A stretch of 64,000 bases of DNA from Ruminococcus sp. OA3 (GTDB taxonomy: Bacteria; Bacillota; Clostridia; Lachnospirales; Lachnospiraceae): assembly GCF_022440845.1 (NCBI RefSeq), contig NZ_JAKNTO010000001.1, positions 372,001-436,000 on the forward strand, given 5' to 3'. This document shows positions 34,101 through 42,941 of this stretch, piece by piece (the first letter of the stretch is position 1; every line of letters starts with the position of its first letter). The translations under genes were made by a program, and so were the position numbers. The notes beneath the pieces were generated by a model. The model was not told the DNA's origin. It did no database searches and was given only the letters and a program-made list of their open reading frames with translations.

Positions 34101-35801
34101 TCACATCGTCTTCGTCATTTTTACTTTCCGCTGTCCACGCAGGTATCTCGGCTTGAATATGATATTTACGATCACGTTGATCACCCCTATGGCTGCAAGT
34201 ATAAACACGATCATGACTGTGACCATCGCCGCAGCCCTGCTGTACTGACTGTTGCTGAACGCGTTGTAGACCCTCGCCGTGATCAGATTCCATTTTGGTG
34301 AAATCAGGAACATAACCGAACTGATCGCTGTCACAGAGCGCACAAATGCATATACCAGGCCGGAACGGAACGGCTGACTGAGCAGCGGCAGTGTCACTCT
34401 CCGAAAGGTGTAACCGGAATCCGCCCCCAGTATGGTGGACGCCTCCTCGATACATGGATCGATCTGCAGCAGCGTCGTTTTTCCCGCCTCGATACTCACC
34501 GGCATATTCCTGAGCACAAACACAACAACCAGGATCAGGCCTGTTCCGGTCAGCAAGAATGGTTCATTGTTAAATGACATAATATAGCTGATGCCGAGTA
34601 CCGTACCAGGCAGCGCAAAAGTCAGCATGGAGATGAATTCCATAAGCCTCCTGCCCGGAAATTTCTTCGTGACAACCAGAAATGCAATGGCAATCCCAAG
34701 CACACCCGCAATGGGCGCCGCGTAAGTCGCCAGGACAACTGAATTCTTTACAGAATCCCAGCTGGTCTTGATAATATACTGGAAATGTTCAACTGTCAGA
34801 TTAAAGTCCACGCCCCATGTCTTTACAAATCCTCCCAGGAGCACCGTTCCATACATCAGTATGATCAGAGCCGTCAGCAAAGCGCAAAAGACAAACAACG
34901 GCCATACAATGTGTTTCTCACTGATTTTTCTGCGCACCTGGGTCGGTTTTCCCGTCACTGTGACAAAAGACTTCTTGCTGATCCAGACGCTCTGTATGAA
35001 GAACGCAAGTATGGTCGGGACCAGGAGCATCACCGACAGCACTGCACCGCTGTGAAAATCGTACATGCCTGATACCTGATTGTAGACAGCGATGGCGAGC
35101 GTCGTAAATTTTCCGCCCAGAACTGCCGGGTTTGCAAAATCTTCCAGTGACTGAATGAACACTAAAAGAAAAGAACTTATAATACCGGGTGCGGTAAGCG
35201 GCAGTGTCACTGTCCAGAAAGTGCGTCCTCTGCCTGCACCCATATTGCACGCGGCATCTTCCACCGATGCATCGAGAGATTCCAGAATCCCCTGCATTGT
35301 CATATAGGCAACCGGAAAGAAGGACAGCGCCTGTACAATGATCAGACTTTTTAAACCGAAAATCTCTGAATCCAGAATTCCAAATAACCCCTTTGAAATA
35401 ATACCCTGACGCCCAAATAAAAAGATCATCGCAAGCGAAAGCACGAAGGGCGGAGCGATAATCGGAATGGTGCCGATCATCTTAAAGAACCGTTTACCCG
35501 GCATCTCCGTCCGTATCATGGCAAAGGCAAATATGTATCCAACGACTGAAGAGATCAAAGCCACGATCAATCCCAGGACCATGGAATTCTTAAACGCTTC
35601 GATGTAAGCACTTGTCGATAACATTTTCCAAAAATAGGCAAGGCTGAACACCCCGTCCTCATTCACAATGCTCATCTTGAATATGTTATAAAGTGGAAAT
35701 ACCACAAATAATCCAAGAAAAACAAAGATAAGAATAATAGTCAGCAAAAGTGCAGGTTGTCGAAGGAGCATTTTAAAATTAGAAGATTTATTTTTTTTCA
35801 T
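34101..35801 (-). CDS. Fused ABC transporter permease (FbpB/AfuB-like)
   Basis: 566 residues with two repeated inner-membrane halves, about 12 segments in total, each with an EAA-type loop (ESLDASVEDAACNMGAGRGRTFW and LQIDPCIEEASTILGADSGYTFRRV). Such fused permeases are common for iron and hexose-phosphate transporters. The start has AAAGGGG upstream. It follows the binding-protein gene, from which it is separated by a hairpin at 35839-35868. It forms the pore for the binding protein at 35878. Confidence 0.88.
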   Translation of the reverse strand: MKKNKSSNFKMLLRQPALLLTIILIFVFLGLFVVFPLYNIFKMSIVNEDGVFSLAYFWKMLSTSAYIEAFKNSMVLGLIVALISSVVGYIFAFAMIRTEMPGKRFFKMIGTIPIIAPPFVLSLAMIFLFGRQGIISKGLFGILDSEIFGLKSLIIVQALSFFPVAYMTMQGILESLDASVEDAACNMGAGRGRTFWTVTLPLTAPGIISSFLLVFIQSLEDFANPAVLGGKFTTLAIAVYNQVSGMYDFHSGAVLSVMLLVPTILAFFIQSVWISKKSFVTVTGKPTQVRRKISEKHIVWPLFVFCALLTALIILMYGTVLLGGFVKTWGVDFNLTVEHFQYIIKTSWDSVKNSVVLATYAAPIAGVLGIAIAFLVVTKKFPGRRLMEFISMLTFALPGTVLGISYIMSFNNEPFLLTGTGLILVVVFVLRNMPVSIEAGKTTLLQIDPCIEEASTILGADSGYTFRRVTLPLLSQPFRSGLVYAFVRSVTAISSVMFLISPKWNLITARVYNAFSNSQYSRAAAMVTVMIVFILAAIGVINVIVNIIFKPRYLRGQRKVKMTKTM

Positions 35802-35838
35802 ACAGTTACCCCTTTGTAAATTGGCTGATTCTTTAAAT

Positions 35839-35868
35839 ATGGAGCCAACCTTTTAGGATCGGCTCCAT
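35839..35868 (-). terminator. Intercistronic hairpin between binding-protein and permease genes
   Basis: 8-bp perfect stem (ATGGAGCC and complement) with a 14-base loop, located between the binding-protein stop and the permease start. On the minus strand it is followed by ATATTTAAAG. Probably a partial terminator or mRNA-stability element that gives more binding protein than permease, as is common for ABC operons. Confidence 0.6.
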
Positions 35869-35877
35869 TTCATAGTG

Positions 35878-37005
35878 TTATGAAACCATATTGTCTGCGT
35901 TATCAACCTCATCCATGAAACGTTCGATCAGTCTGGTTTTATTTTCACCGCTCCAGATCTGATCATAATCAATCACATTTAATTCACTCAGAGGAGTCAG
36001 ACCTTCCGTCACAGCTGCCTTTGAATTAACCGGGATACAAAAAGTACCTGCGTCAATCAGGGTCTCCTGTCCCCGGACAGAAGTCATCCAGTCAACAAAC
36101 ACTTTGGCATTTTCCACTTCTTCTTCCGGCCCTCCTTTGACGATGCCCATGGAGCCGATGTTCAGTCCCGCACCATCCTCCGGTGCAATAACTTCCACAG
36201 GATATCCCTGTGCAGTAGGTTTCAAACCATCATGTGTCATAGTCAGAGCGATTGCCGCCTCACCGAGCGCAACCTCCGTCGGTCCGGCTGTACCGGATTT
36301 TGTGTAATGGCGGATATTTCCATCCAGCTTTTTCAGATAATCAAACGCCTTGTCCTCTCCCCACATCTGACACAGGGTGGAAAGGTACATATAAGCAGTG
36401 CCCGATGACGACGGATGTGCAAAGACGATCTGGTCTTTGAATTCCGGCTTAAGCAGATCTTCCCAGGTTTCCGGGTAGTCCAGATTGTTTGCCTCAAACC
36501 ATTCCGTATTTACTGCAAATGCGGTGACACCTACAAAATACGGGGTATAATAGCCTTCCGCTTTTTTGTAGTAAGCTTCATCCATATACTCCAGATTTGG
36601 CGTCTCGTACTGAATAAACAGATCGTCATCCTTAACAGACAAAAAGAGTTCCGCGTCGCTGCAGAAGACCATGGACACCTGCGGATTGTCCTTCTCCGCC
36701 AGAAGTCTGGTAAATGTCTCACTGGATGCCAGCTGCACATAATCCACATGGATTCCGGTATCAGCCTCAAATGCATCAAAAATAACAGAAGCCTGTTCCT
36801 CATTATAGGATGTATACATTGTCAATGATGTAGAGCTGTTTACTTTTTTTGCATCTTTGGATGCGGTATCTTTGTTCTCTTCTGCTGCTTCGGAACTGCC
36901 CTGCTTTTCAGTCGTATCCTCCTTTCCTGATGAACAGGCTGTCATAGAAAGTAACATTACACACAATACGCCTGCCAGAATTGATTTCCACTCTGCTTTC
37001 TTCAT
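35878..37005 (-). CDS. Extracellular substrate-binding lipoprotein (AfuA/FbpA-like)
   Basis: 375 residues with lipoprotein signal (SMTACSSG). Mature-domain signatures: LTMYTSYNEEQASVIFDAFEADTGIHVDYV, TGSGTAGPTEVALGE-type loop KSGTAGPTEVALGEAAIAL, and YPETWEDLLKPEF. This is a class II periplasmic-type binding fold; the same family includes ferric and hexose-phosphate binders. Start at 37005 because GGAGG lies 8 nt upstream; 37020 lacks one. First gene of the operon, with its promoter in the 359-base interval before mgtC. The substrate is not known; the adjoining isomerase and kinase suggest a sugar or sugar phosphate. Confidence 0.85.
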   Translation of the reverse strand: MKKAEWKSILAGVLCVMLLSMTACSSGKEDTTEKQGSSEAAEENKDTASKDAKKVNSSTSLTMYTSYNEEQASVIFDAFEADTGIHVDYVQLASSETFTRLLAEKDNPQVSMVFCSDAELFLSVKDDDLFIQYETPNLEYMDEAYYKKAEGYYTPYFVGVTAFAVNTEWFEANNLDYPETWEDLLKPEFKDQIVFAHPSSSGTAYMYLSTLCQMWGEDKAFDYLKKLDGNIRHYTKSGTAGPTEVALGEAAIALTMTHDGLKPTAQGYPVEVIAPEDGAGLNIGSMGIVKGGPEEEVENAKVFVDWMTSVRGQETLIDAGTFCIPVNSKAAVTEGLTPLSELNVIDYDQIWSGENKTRLIERFMDEVDNADNMVS

Positions 37006-37145
37006 ACGGTTTTCCTCCATTTTTTCTTTTTTCGTAGAATGTTTAACAGATTCCTCTCATTATCATTGGTACTTTTTCCCCATTCCTCCCATTCTATCTG
37101 TGTTCTTTTGTCTAAAATGGCTGTGTTTTAGCTTGCACAAAATAT

Positions 37146-37173
37146 ATCATATCGTCATTTTTAATAAAACCAA
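37146..37173 (-). promoter_or_regulatory. Candidate promoter of the ABC/kinase operon
   Basis: Minus strand TTGGTT at 37173-37168, 16-base spacer, TATGAT at 37151-37146, about 140 bases from the ATG at 37005. A 14-bp perfect palindrome, TTATTTCGAAATAA, lies upstream at 37216-37229 and could be a regulator site. The rest of the 37006-37364 interval is AT-rich and non-coding. Confidence 0.4.
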
Positions 37174-37246
37174 AAAACATTCTGATTTTTTCCATGTCTG
37201 TAGTATTTTACCGTTTTATTTCGAAATAATTCCGTATTTTATCTGA

Positions 37247-37274
37247 TTGATTTTCCTGTGGTTTAAGGTATAAT
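37247..37274 (+). promoter_or_regulatory. Promoter of mgtC
   Basis: TTGATT at 37247-37252, 16-base spacer, TATAAT at 37269-37274. It lies 90 bases before the ATG at 37365. The leader is too short for a normal magnesium M-box riboswitch. Confidence 0.65.
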
Positions 37275-37364
37275 GACAAGTAGTTCTAATATTACATTAT
37301 CATTGTGCCCCCTGCGATCCTGTGTTTAGCTGTACAACATTTCACCAGAAAGGATGTGGAAAGA

Positions 37365-38081
37365 ATGTTTTACGCTCAACACCTGAATGAAGTCATTTCT
37401 ATTTCACAGGAAGTCGCCTTTTTCGCCCGCATTTTTGTTGCATGTCTCTGCGGTGCGGCGATCGGATTCGAGCGCACTTCCCGTTTTAAGCAGGCGGGAG
37501 TCCGCACACACTGTATCATCGCCTGCACTGCCGCCGTGATGATGATCGTCTCCAAATATTCCTTTGCAGATCTTGGCGACGCATCCGGCGGATTTTTTTC
37601 CGGAACCCGCGGTGCTGACCCTGCACGTATCGCCGCACAGGTCGTAAGCGGGATCAGTTTTCTTGGGGCGGGAGTATTATTGAAAAAAGGAGATTCCATT
37701 AAAGGTCTGACAACTGCAGCAGGCTTCTGGGTCACCTCCGCCATCGGTCTGGCGATAGGATCCGGCATGTATTATGTTGGCCTCTTTACAACAGTGCTTG
37801 TGATTATACTGCAGATCATTTTGCACAGAGTACATATTGCAGGGGATGCGTCAGCTTACGAAATCGGTATTGTCATGCAGAATTCCATCGACTTACGCAA
37901 TGGATTGATGCAGCGTCTTAAAGAAGAACACAGGAAGGTTACAGTCTGCAAGATCTCAAAGAACGAAGACGGTACCATGAACCTGCAGCTTTTAATAAAG
38001 TCCTCTGATCCGTTGTCTCTGGACCAGACGTTGGAATTGCTCGATTCTGAAGAATGGATTCGGTCGATCTCCAGGCAGTAA
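37365..38081 (+). CDS. mgtC: MgtC/SapB-family membrane protein
   Basis: 238 residues. N-terminal membrane part of about 4 segments with the hallmark RIFVACLCGAAIGFERTSRFKQAGVRTHCIIACTAAVMMIV and FLGAGVLLKKGDSIKGLTTAAGFWVTSAIGLAIGSG; the C-terminal soluble domain (VCKISKNEDGTMNLQLLI) resembles an ACT-like fold. MgtC proteins modulate F-ATPase or metal homeostasis in other bacteria; the role here is not known. The ATG at 37365 has GGAAAGA upstream; the earlier ATG at 37305 does not. Its stop codon lies inside the perfect palindrome 38075-38128. Confidence 0.88.
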   Translation: MFYAQHLNEVISISQEVAFFARIFVACLCGAAIGFERTSRFKQAGVRTHCIIACTAAVMMIVSKYSFADLGDASGGFFSGTRGADPARIAAQVVSGISFLGAGVLLKKGDSIKGLTTAAGFWVTSAIGLAIGSGMYYVGLFTTVLVIILQIILHRVHIAGDASAYEIGIVMQNSIDLRNGLMQRLKEEHRKVTVCKISKNEDGTMNLQLLIKSSDPLSLDQTLELLDSEEWIRSISRQ

Positions 38082-38128
38082 AAAGCAGCCTCCCCCGGGT
38101 TAACCCGGGGGAGGCTGCTTTTTACTGC
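38075..38128. terminator. 54-bp perfect palindromic bidirectional terminator containing both stop codons
   Basis: Every base of 38075-38101 pairs with 38102-38128: a perfect palindrome centred on GGGTT/AACCC. It contains the last Gln codon and TAA of mgtC and, on the other strand, the same two codons of the AraC-type regulator. A run of five A/T at each end provides the U tract, so it works as an intrinsic terminator in both directions. Confidence 0.95.
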
Positions 38129-39330
38129 TGTTGGCTGCCTGCATATTTATTTCTAAATTCACGCGGGCTTAAGCCCACTGTTCTTTTAAACACATATCCA
38201 AAATATTTTGCATCGCTGTACCCGGCTTTTTCTGCTACATCCAGAATGGATGAGTTGTTTTCCAGCAGTTCTTTTGCCCGCTCTATCCGAAAACCCGTCA
38301 GATAATCGATCAATGTTTTTCCAACCTCCCGGGAAAAAATGGTACTGAAATGACTCGGCGAAAATCCAACCTCCGATGCAACCCGAAACAGTGTCAGGGA
38401 AGAATCCATATAATGGTCATTGATGTATTGCATCGCATGCTGTACCTCTTCGGAATAGGAGGCTGCCGTATTCTGCTGTGTCGTGTTGTGATATGCGTCG
38501 TTGTAGGACTGGGACAGGCTGCCGAGACGGCCGACTATTGTTCCGATCTGTACCGCGTACTTCTTGTTGAGCTTTTTATACAGTTCATGCTGCAACGTCT
38601 GTGATGTTCCGTATGCGTTCTCCAGTACTTCTTCCTCCGAGGAACCTTTGACGATCGCAATAAACTGATTGGTGCCGCTGAGAAACCATATGATATCATT
38701 TCTGTTGCATAGTGTGTTGGCAATCAAAAACCTGATCTGCAGCAGCTCCTCATTCACTGTATCCGCAAGCTTCAGGTAGAGCACAATGTATTTCCGGGCA
38801 ATAATATCGATTTCATATTTCTGTGCCAGTTCCAGAATACTGTTGAGCGGCAGGTCGCCTATCAGCAAATGGTTCAGAAAACTCTCACGCAGCATATCCG
38901 ACTCAAAATCAATCTGCTCTTTCATCTGCTTCAAGTCCTGGAACTTGTGTTTCTCCTCGTCTATCCTTCTGCTGACCTCAGACAAAACTTCCAGCAGTCT
39001 CGCCGAGTCAAGAGGCTTTAGCAGATAGCAGTCCACACCTATGGAAATACACCGCTGGGCATATTCGAACTGATCATATCCGCTGATGATCACAATGTGC
39101 ACAAACGGCAGTATCTTCTTAATGTGTGTGGATAAATCGATCCCATCCATGAACGGCATACAGATATCAGAGATGATAATATCCGGCCGCAGCTCCAGCA
39201 GCTGCGCCAGCGCCATCTCTCCATCCGACGCCTCCCCGCACACCGTGTAAAGATCCGGTTTCTTTTCAATTGCCTTGCACAGACCGCTTCTCATGATCGC
39301 CTCATCGTCAATGATAAATATACGTTTCAT
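38122..39330 (-). CDS. AraC-type response regulator (YesN-like)
   Basis: 402 residues: receiver domain 1-120 with phosphoacceptor Asp 55 (IIISDICMPFMDG) and Lys in CYLLKPLD, a linker, and a C-terminal AraC helix-turn-helix pair (SLTLFRVASEVGFSPSHFSTIFSREVGKTLIDYLTGFRI and DVAEKAGYSDAKYFGYVFKRTVGLSPREFRNKY). The start at 39330 has GAGGAG upstream and overlaps the kinase stop by 23 bases. Forms a three-gene set with the kinase at 39308 and the binding protein at 40788. Likely controls the sugar operon 31166-37005. Confidence 0.9.
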   Translation of the reverse strand: MKRIFIIDDEAIMRSGLCKAIEKKPDLYTVCGEASDGEMALAQLLELRPDIIISDICMPFMDGIDLSTHIKKILPFVHIVIISGYDQFEYAQRCISIGVDCYLLKPLDSARLLEVLSEVSRRIDEEKHKFQDLKQMKEQIDFESDMLRESFLNHLLIGDLPLNSILELAQKYEIDIIARKYIVLYLKLADTVNEELLQIRFLIANTLCNRNDIIWFLSGTNQFIAIVKGSSEEEVLENAYGTSQTLQHELYKKLNKKYAVQIGTIVGRLGSLSQSYNDAYHNTTQQNTAASYSEEVQHAMQYINDHYMDSSLTLFRVASEVGFSPSHFSTIFSREVGKTLIDYLTGFRIERAKELLENNSSILDVAEKAGYSDAKYFGYVFKRTVGLSPREFRNKYAGSQQQ

Positions 39331-40762
39331 ACTCGTTCTCCTCACAGGGTATCGTGAAATAAACTCTGGTACCACTCCCCAATATACTTTCCACTTTCAG
39401 ACCGTCACTGTTGTAATATAGCTGTATTCGTTTATTTACATTTAAAAGTCCGATACTGTCTTCTTTATCACGATGCGATTTTTCCAGTTTCTGCCGAAGC
39501 GCCTCCAGTCTTTCCGGCTGCATTCCCCCTCCATTGTCCTCGACCGTAAATGTCATCGTACCATTATGGTTATCAGCACCTGAAATCCGTATCAGACCTT
39601 TCCCCGTAGAACGCTTTTCTTTTATTCCGTGGTAAAGGCTGTTTTCTACCAGGGGCTGTAATAGCTGTTTTAAAATACGATACTGATTCAATCCAGGATC
39701 GACCTGAATCTCGTATGTCAGAATATCATAATACCTGATATTCTGTATCTCCAGATAATTCTCAATATGTTCGATTTCCTTGCGCACAGGAATATAATCA
39801 CCTTCAATTAAAGAAATCCGCAAAAAGGTTGTAAACGCCATGATGACTTTCACAACCTCCTCATTTCGCTCCTCCTCAGCCAGCCACACAGCTGTCTCCA
39901 GCGTATTGTAAATAAAATGTGGAGTGATCTGCGCCTGCAGAGCCCTCATCTCTGCTTTCTGTATTTCCCCCCGTACCTGGATACGGTAGTCAATCAGCTT
40001 GTCAAGCTGATCCGCCATAGAATTTAAGCTGTCCGTCAAAGATTCAAATTCAACGATTCCACTGTCCCTCAGCCGTACTTTCAGATTCCCCCTGGCAATC
40101 TGCGACGTCATCTCATTGAGTGCCAAAATAGACTTGTCGATACTGTTCTGCGTAGACCGGAAATCTTTTGTGACAAAAACAATAAAATAAGCAAGCACAG
40201 AACACATCCACATGGTCACGACGAGAGCGATATATTTCATCCTGCTGTTGAGCAGCGATATCGTAGAAGTCTCACTGGTGATGATATACTCCTCCAGCAT
40301 ATTGCATACCAGGTCTGATACATTCACGATCTCGTCATAGGTATGCTCATTATAAGACACGGCATCTCCTTCCATAATCTGTTGTTCCAGCTGCGCCACA
40401 TATATTTTTAACGTATCAAGTGCACGCTGGGCAGCAATAATGTGTGTATTTTCATCCAGCTTCTCCAGGTTTCTGCTGACATCGCTGATGATGAACTCAT
40501 GAGTACTTTCCTCCAGTGTGATTTTATTGGAAATAAGATCCCACAGCTCACTCATTAAATCTTCTTTGATACGGTCATGCTGTTCCACAGCATTTTCAAT
40601 CTCCACGCTCAGCTGATTATATTTCATCGCTATATAGAAGATAAGAGCGACTAAAATGATGACCGGTACCACCGTGATGACCAGATAGACTCTGTGTGAT
40701 TTTTCAAAAAAAGCTTTGATCCCGATCCTTTTGTCTTCCTTCTTTATGACGTGCTTTCTCAT
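39308..40762 (-). CDS. YesM-like sensor histidine kinase
   Basis: 484 residues: transmembrane helices at about 25-46 and 177-197 enclosing an extracytoplasmic helical sensor of 130 residues, a HAMP-like segment (198-250), and the His_kinase core with phosphoacceptor His 282 (QAQITPHFIYNTLE) followed by HATPase motifs (NSLYHGIKEKRSTGKG, VEDNGGGM, GLLNVNKRIQLYY). The sensor is expected to contact the membrane-anchored binding protein encoded upstream (40788). Ribosome site weak (GGAATGAG). Confidence 0.9.
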   Translation of the reverse strand: MRKHVIKKEDKRIGIKAFFEKSHRVYLVITVVPVIILVALIFYIAMKYNQLSVEIENAVEQHDRIKEDLMSELWDLISNKITLEESTHEFIISDVSRNLEKLDENTHIIAAQRALDTLKIYVAQLEQQIMEGDAVSYNEHTYDEIVNVSDLVCNMLEEYIITSETSTISLLNSRMKYIALVVTMWMCSVLAYFIVFVTKDFRSTQNSIDKSILALNEMTSQIARGNLKVRLRDSGIVEFESLTDSLNSMADQLDKLIDYRIQVRGEIQKAEMRALQAQITPHFIYNTLETAVWLAEEERNEEVVKVIMAFTTFLRISLIEGDYIPVRKEIEHIENYLEIQNIRYYDILTYEIQVDPGLNQYRILKQLLQPLVENSLYHGIKEKRSTGKGLIRISGADNHNGTMTFTVEDNGGGMQPERLEALRQKLEKSHRDKEDSIGLLNVNKRIQLYYNSDGLKVESILGSGTRVYFTIPCEENEYETYIYH

Positions 40763-40787
40763 TCTTATGGTCTCATTCCTTTTTTAC

Positions 40788-41735
40788 TCATCTCCTGATC
40801 AGAACCGTATTCGCCAAAAAAGTGACTGGTTCATGTTGATCATCATCCAGCAACAGTTGTATCGCCTGCACCGTAAGATCCCCTATTTTTTCCAGGTCGC
40901 ACAGCATCAGACAATTAATTTTGCCTTCCTCGACCAGCCGGACGCTCTCCTGCGAACCGCCGACAGCAAATATTCGGACATCCTTTCCAGGCCGGACTCC
41001 CTGCTCCTCCAGCGCTGCGATTGCTCCCAGGGTCATAGCATCCCCCTGAGAAACGATCACATCCATGCTTCTCTGAGCACTGAAAAAGGCGTCCACAGCC
41101 TGAAACGCCCTGGATCGCATAAAATCACAGCACACCGTGTAGGGACTTTCAAAATATTCCATATCGTTCAGTGTATCCCTGAATCCACGGGAAATACGTT
41201 TTGAGGAATCCGCCTGCAGTGTACCGAATAACTCCATGATCACAGGCTTTTTCCCACATTGTTCGAACATCTGCCGGGTCATCTCTACGGCTGCCTGATA
41301 ATAATCATAACCTATGTAATTAACATTCAGGTCTCTCGAAGACAGTTTGACTGACTTTTCGAGCGAAATGACAGGTATCCCTGCAGTATCCGCCTCCGCA
41401 TACACAGAATCCCATCCTGTCTCTATGATCGGCGAAAATATAATGACATCCACCTGGTATACGATCAGTGAGCGCAGTGATGTTACCTGTGCCTCCTGTG
41501 TCCTCAGGGTGGGGATTGAAATGATCTCACCTCCCACCTTAACGATGGAATCCCTTATCACATATTGAAGCTGATCTCCCCAGTCATCATCTGTCGTGGT
41601 TGACACGAGGCCGACAATAAATGCCGCCTTCTTATCTGCATCAGCAGCACCTGGCTTAAAACATATGAAATATTCTGTGATCGTGATTGCCAGCAATACC
41701 GCTATCATAATAAATAAAACAAGACGCTTTCTCAT
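40788..41735 (-). CDS. Membrane-anchored sugar-binding protein (RbsB/XylFII-like sensor)
   Basis: 315 residues. Residues 5-27 form an N-terminal helix with no lipobox or clear cleavage site, so it is probably tethered; the rest is a type I periplasmic sugar-binding domain (Peripla_BP_4: FIVGLVSTTTDDDWGDQLQYVIRDS, DVIIFSPIIETGWDSVYAEADTAGIPVISLEKSV, DVRIFAVGGSQESVRLVEEGKI). It is followed by a kinase and an AraC-type regulator, and has no ABC partners in the operon. This matches ligand-sensing proteins of XylFII-LytS-YesN-type systems. AGAGGATACCT ribosome site at the ATG. Confidence 0.82.
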   Translation of the reverse strand: MRKRLVLFIMIAVLLAITITEYFICFKPGAADADKKAAFIVGLVSTTTDDDWGDQLQYVIRDSIVKVGGEIISIPTLRTQEAQVTSLRSLIVYQVDVIIFSPIIETGWDSVYAEADTAGIPVISLEKSVKLSSRDLNVNYIGYDYYQAAVEMTRQMFEQCGKKPVIMELFGTLQADSSKRISRGFRDTLNDMEYFESPYTVCCDFMRSRAFQAVDAFFSAQRSMDVIVSQGDAMTLGAIAALEEQGVRPGKDVRIFAVGGSQESVRLVEEGKINCLMLCDLEKIGDLTVQAIQLLLDDDQHEPVTFLANTVLIRR

Positions 41736-41875
41736 AGGTATCCTCTAAATTCGCATTTTATCCATTTATAGATTTATTTCTGCATATATTATTTCATACT
41801 TTTTGTAAATATTCTACTGTTTTTCACACTCCTCAACTGCTTTTTTAAGCATTTTGTACGGAATGCCTTTACCTG

Positions 41876-41904
41876 ATGACAATTTTTCCATCTTCTGCTA
41901 TAAT
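41876..41904 (+). promoter_or_regulatory. Promoter of SAM methyltransferase gene
   Basis: ATGACA at 41876-41881, 17-base spacer, TATAAT at 41899-41904; gene start at 41947 (or 41971). Confidence 0.65.
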
Positions 41905-41946
41905 CAAACCTAGTCAAACAAGTAATAAGAAATTAAAGGATGATAG

Positions 41947-42828
41947 ATGTCACACGGAGGGAACGAGACTATGTGGATTGCGGATGGCTGGAAAGACTAT
42001 GAGGTGCTTGACACCTCAAAAGGAGAGAAACTGGAGCGCTGGGGAAAGTATATCCTTGTGCGGCCGGATCCACAGGTTATCTGGGATACACCGCAGAACA
42101 ATCCTGGATGGAAAAAAAAGAACGGCCACTATCATCGCAGTAAGAAGGGCGGCGGTGAATGGGAATTTTTTCATCTGCCGAAACAGTGGACCATTCAGTA
42201 CAAAGATCTTACTTTTAATCTGAAGCCGTTCAGCTTTAAACATACCGGTCTTTTTCCTGAGCAGGCCGCCAACTGGGACTGGTTCGGTGATAAAATCAAA
42301 AAATCAGGACGTCCGGTCAAGGTTCTGAACCTGTTCGCCTATACCGGAGGTGCAACGCTGGCCGCAGCAGCAGCAGGGGCAAGTGTCACACACGTCGATG
42401 CCTCCAAGGGGATGGTCAGTTGGGCGAAGGAAAATGCCGTCTCATCAGGTCTTGCAGAAGCCCCGATCCGCTGGATCGTCGATGACTGTGTCAAATTTGT
42501 AGAACGTGAAATCCGGCGCGGAAATCACTATGATGCCATCATCATGGACCCCCCCTCCTACGGACGCGGTCCAAAGGGCGAGATCTGGAAGATCGAGGAG
42601 GCAATTCACCCGCTGATCAAGCTGTGCGCACGCCTTTTGAGCGATAAACCGCTGTTTTTCCTGGTGAATTCTTATACCACGGGACTGGCGCCCGCCGTGC
42701 TGACTTATATGATCGCTACGGAATTAAAACGATTCGGCGGCACTGTTGACTCACAGGAAGTGGGACTGCCGGTAACTGACAGCGGACTGGTGCTGCCGTG
42801 CGGGGCGTCCGGACGGTGGGAACGGTAG
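41947..42828 (+). CDS. Class I SAM-dependent methyltransferase (RlmI/Methyltrans_SAM-like)
   Basis: 293 residues. N-terminal part KGEKLERWGKYILVRPDPQVIWDTP, then a Rossmann SAM domain with VLNLFAYTGGATLAAAAAGASVTHVDASKGMVSWAKENA and the DPPSYGRGPKGEIWKI motif used by RNA-cytosine methyltransferases. Probably modifies rRNA. Two starts are possible: ATG 41947 with AAGGA 6 nt upstream, and ATG 41971 (MWIADGW) with GGAGG 10 nt upstream. Not linked to neighbours; a terminator follows at 42868. Confidence 0.82.
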   Translation: MSHGGNETMWIADGWKDYEVLDTSKGEKLERWGKYILVRPDPQVIWDTPQNNPGWKKKNGHYHRSKKGGGEWEFFHLPKQWTIQYKDLTFNLKPFSFKHTGLFPEQAANWDWFGDKIKKSGRPVKVLNLFAYTGGATLAAAAAGASVTHVDASKGMVSWAKENAVSSGLAEAPIRWIVDDCVKFVEREIRRGNHYDAIIMDPPSYGRGPKGEIWKIEEAIHPLIKLCARLLSDKPLFFLVNSYTTGLAPAVLTYMIATELKRFGGTVDSQEVGLPVTDSGLVLPCGASGRWER

Positions 42829-42867
42829 ATAGGCCAGTTATATTTATCACAGGAAACAAACATTTTA

Positions 42868-42916
42868 AAAACCGCTGCGAAACAGCAATATATTCTGACT
42901 GTTTTACAGCGGTTTT
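42868..42916. terminator. Bidirectional terminator
   Basis: Stem AAAACCGCTG...CAGCGGTTTT with inner AACAG/CTGTT pairs. The + side is followed by ATCATTTC and the minus side by T residues, so it ends both the methyltransferase and the pseudogene transcripts. Confidence 0.8.
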
Positions 42917-42941
42917 ATCATTTCTTATTTACACACTCTAT

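Noticed and set aside
37275-37364. Magnesium M-box riboswitch in front of mgtC
   Set aside because: The leader is about 85 bases, too short, with no matching stems.
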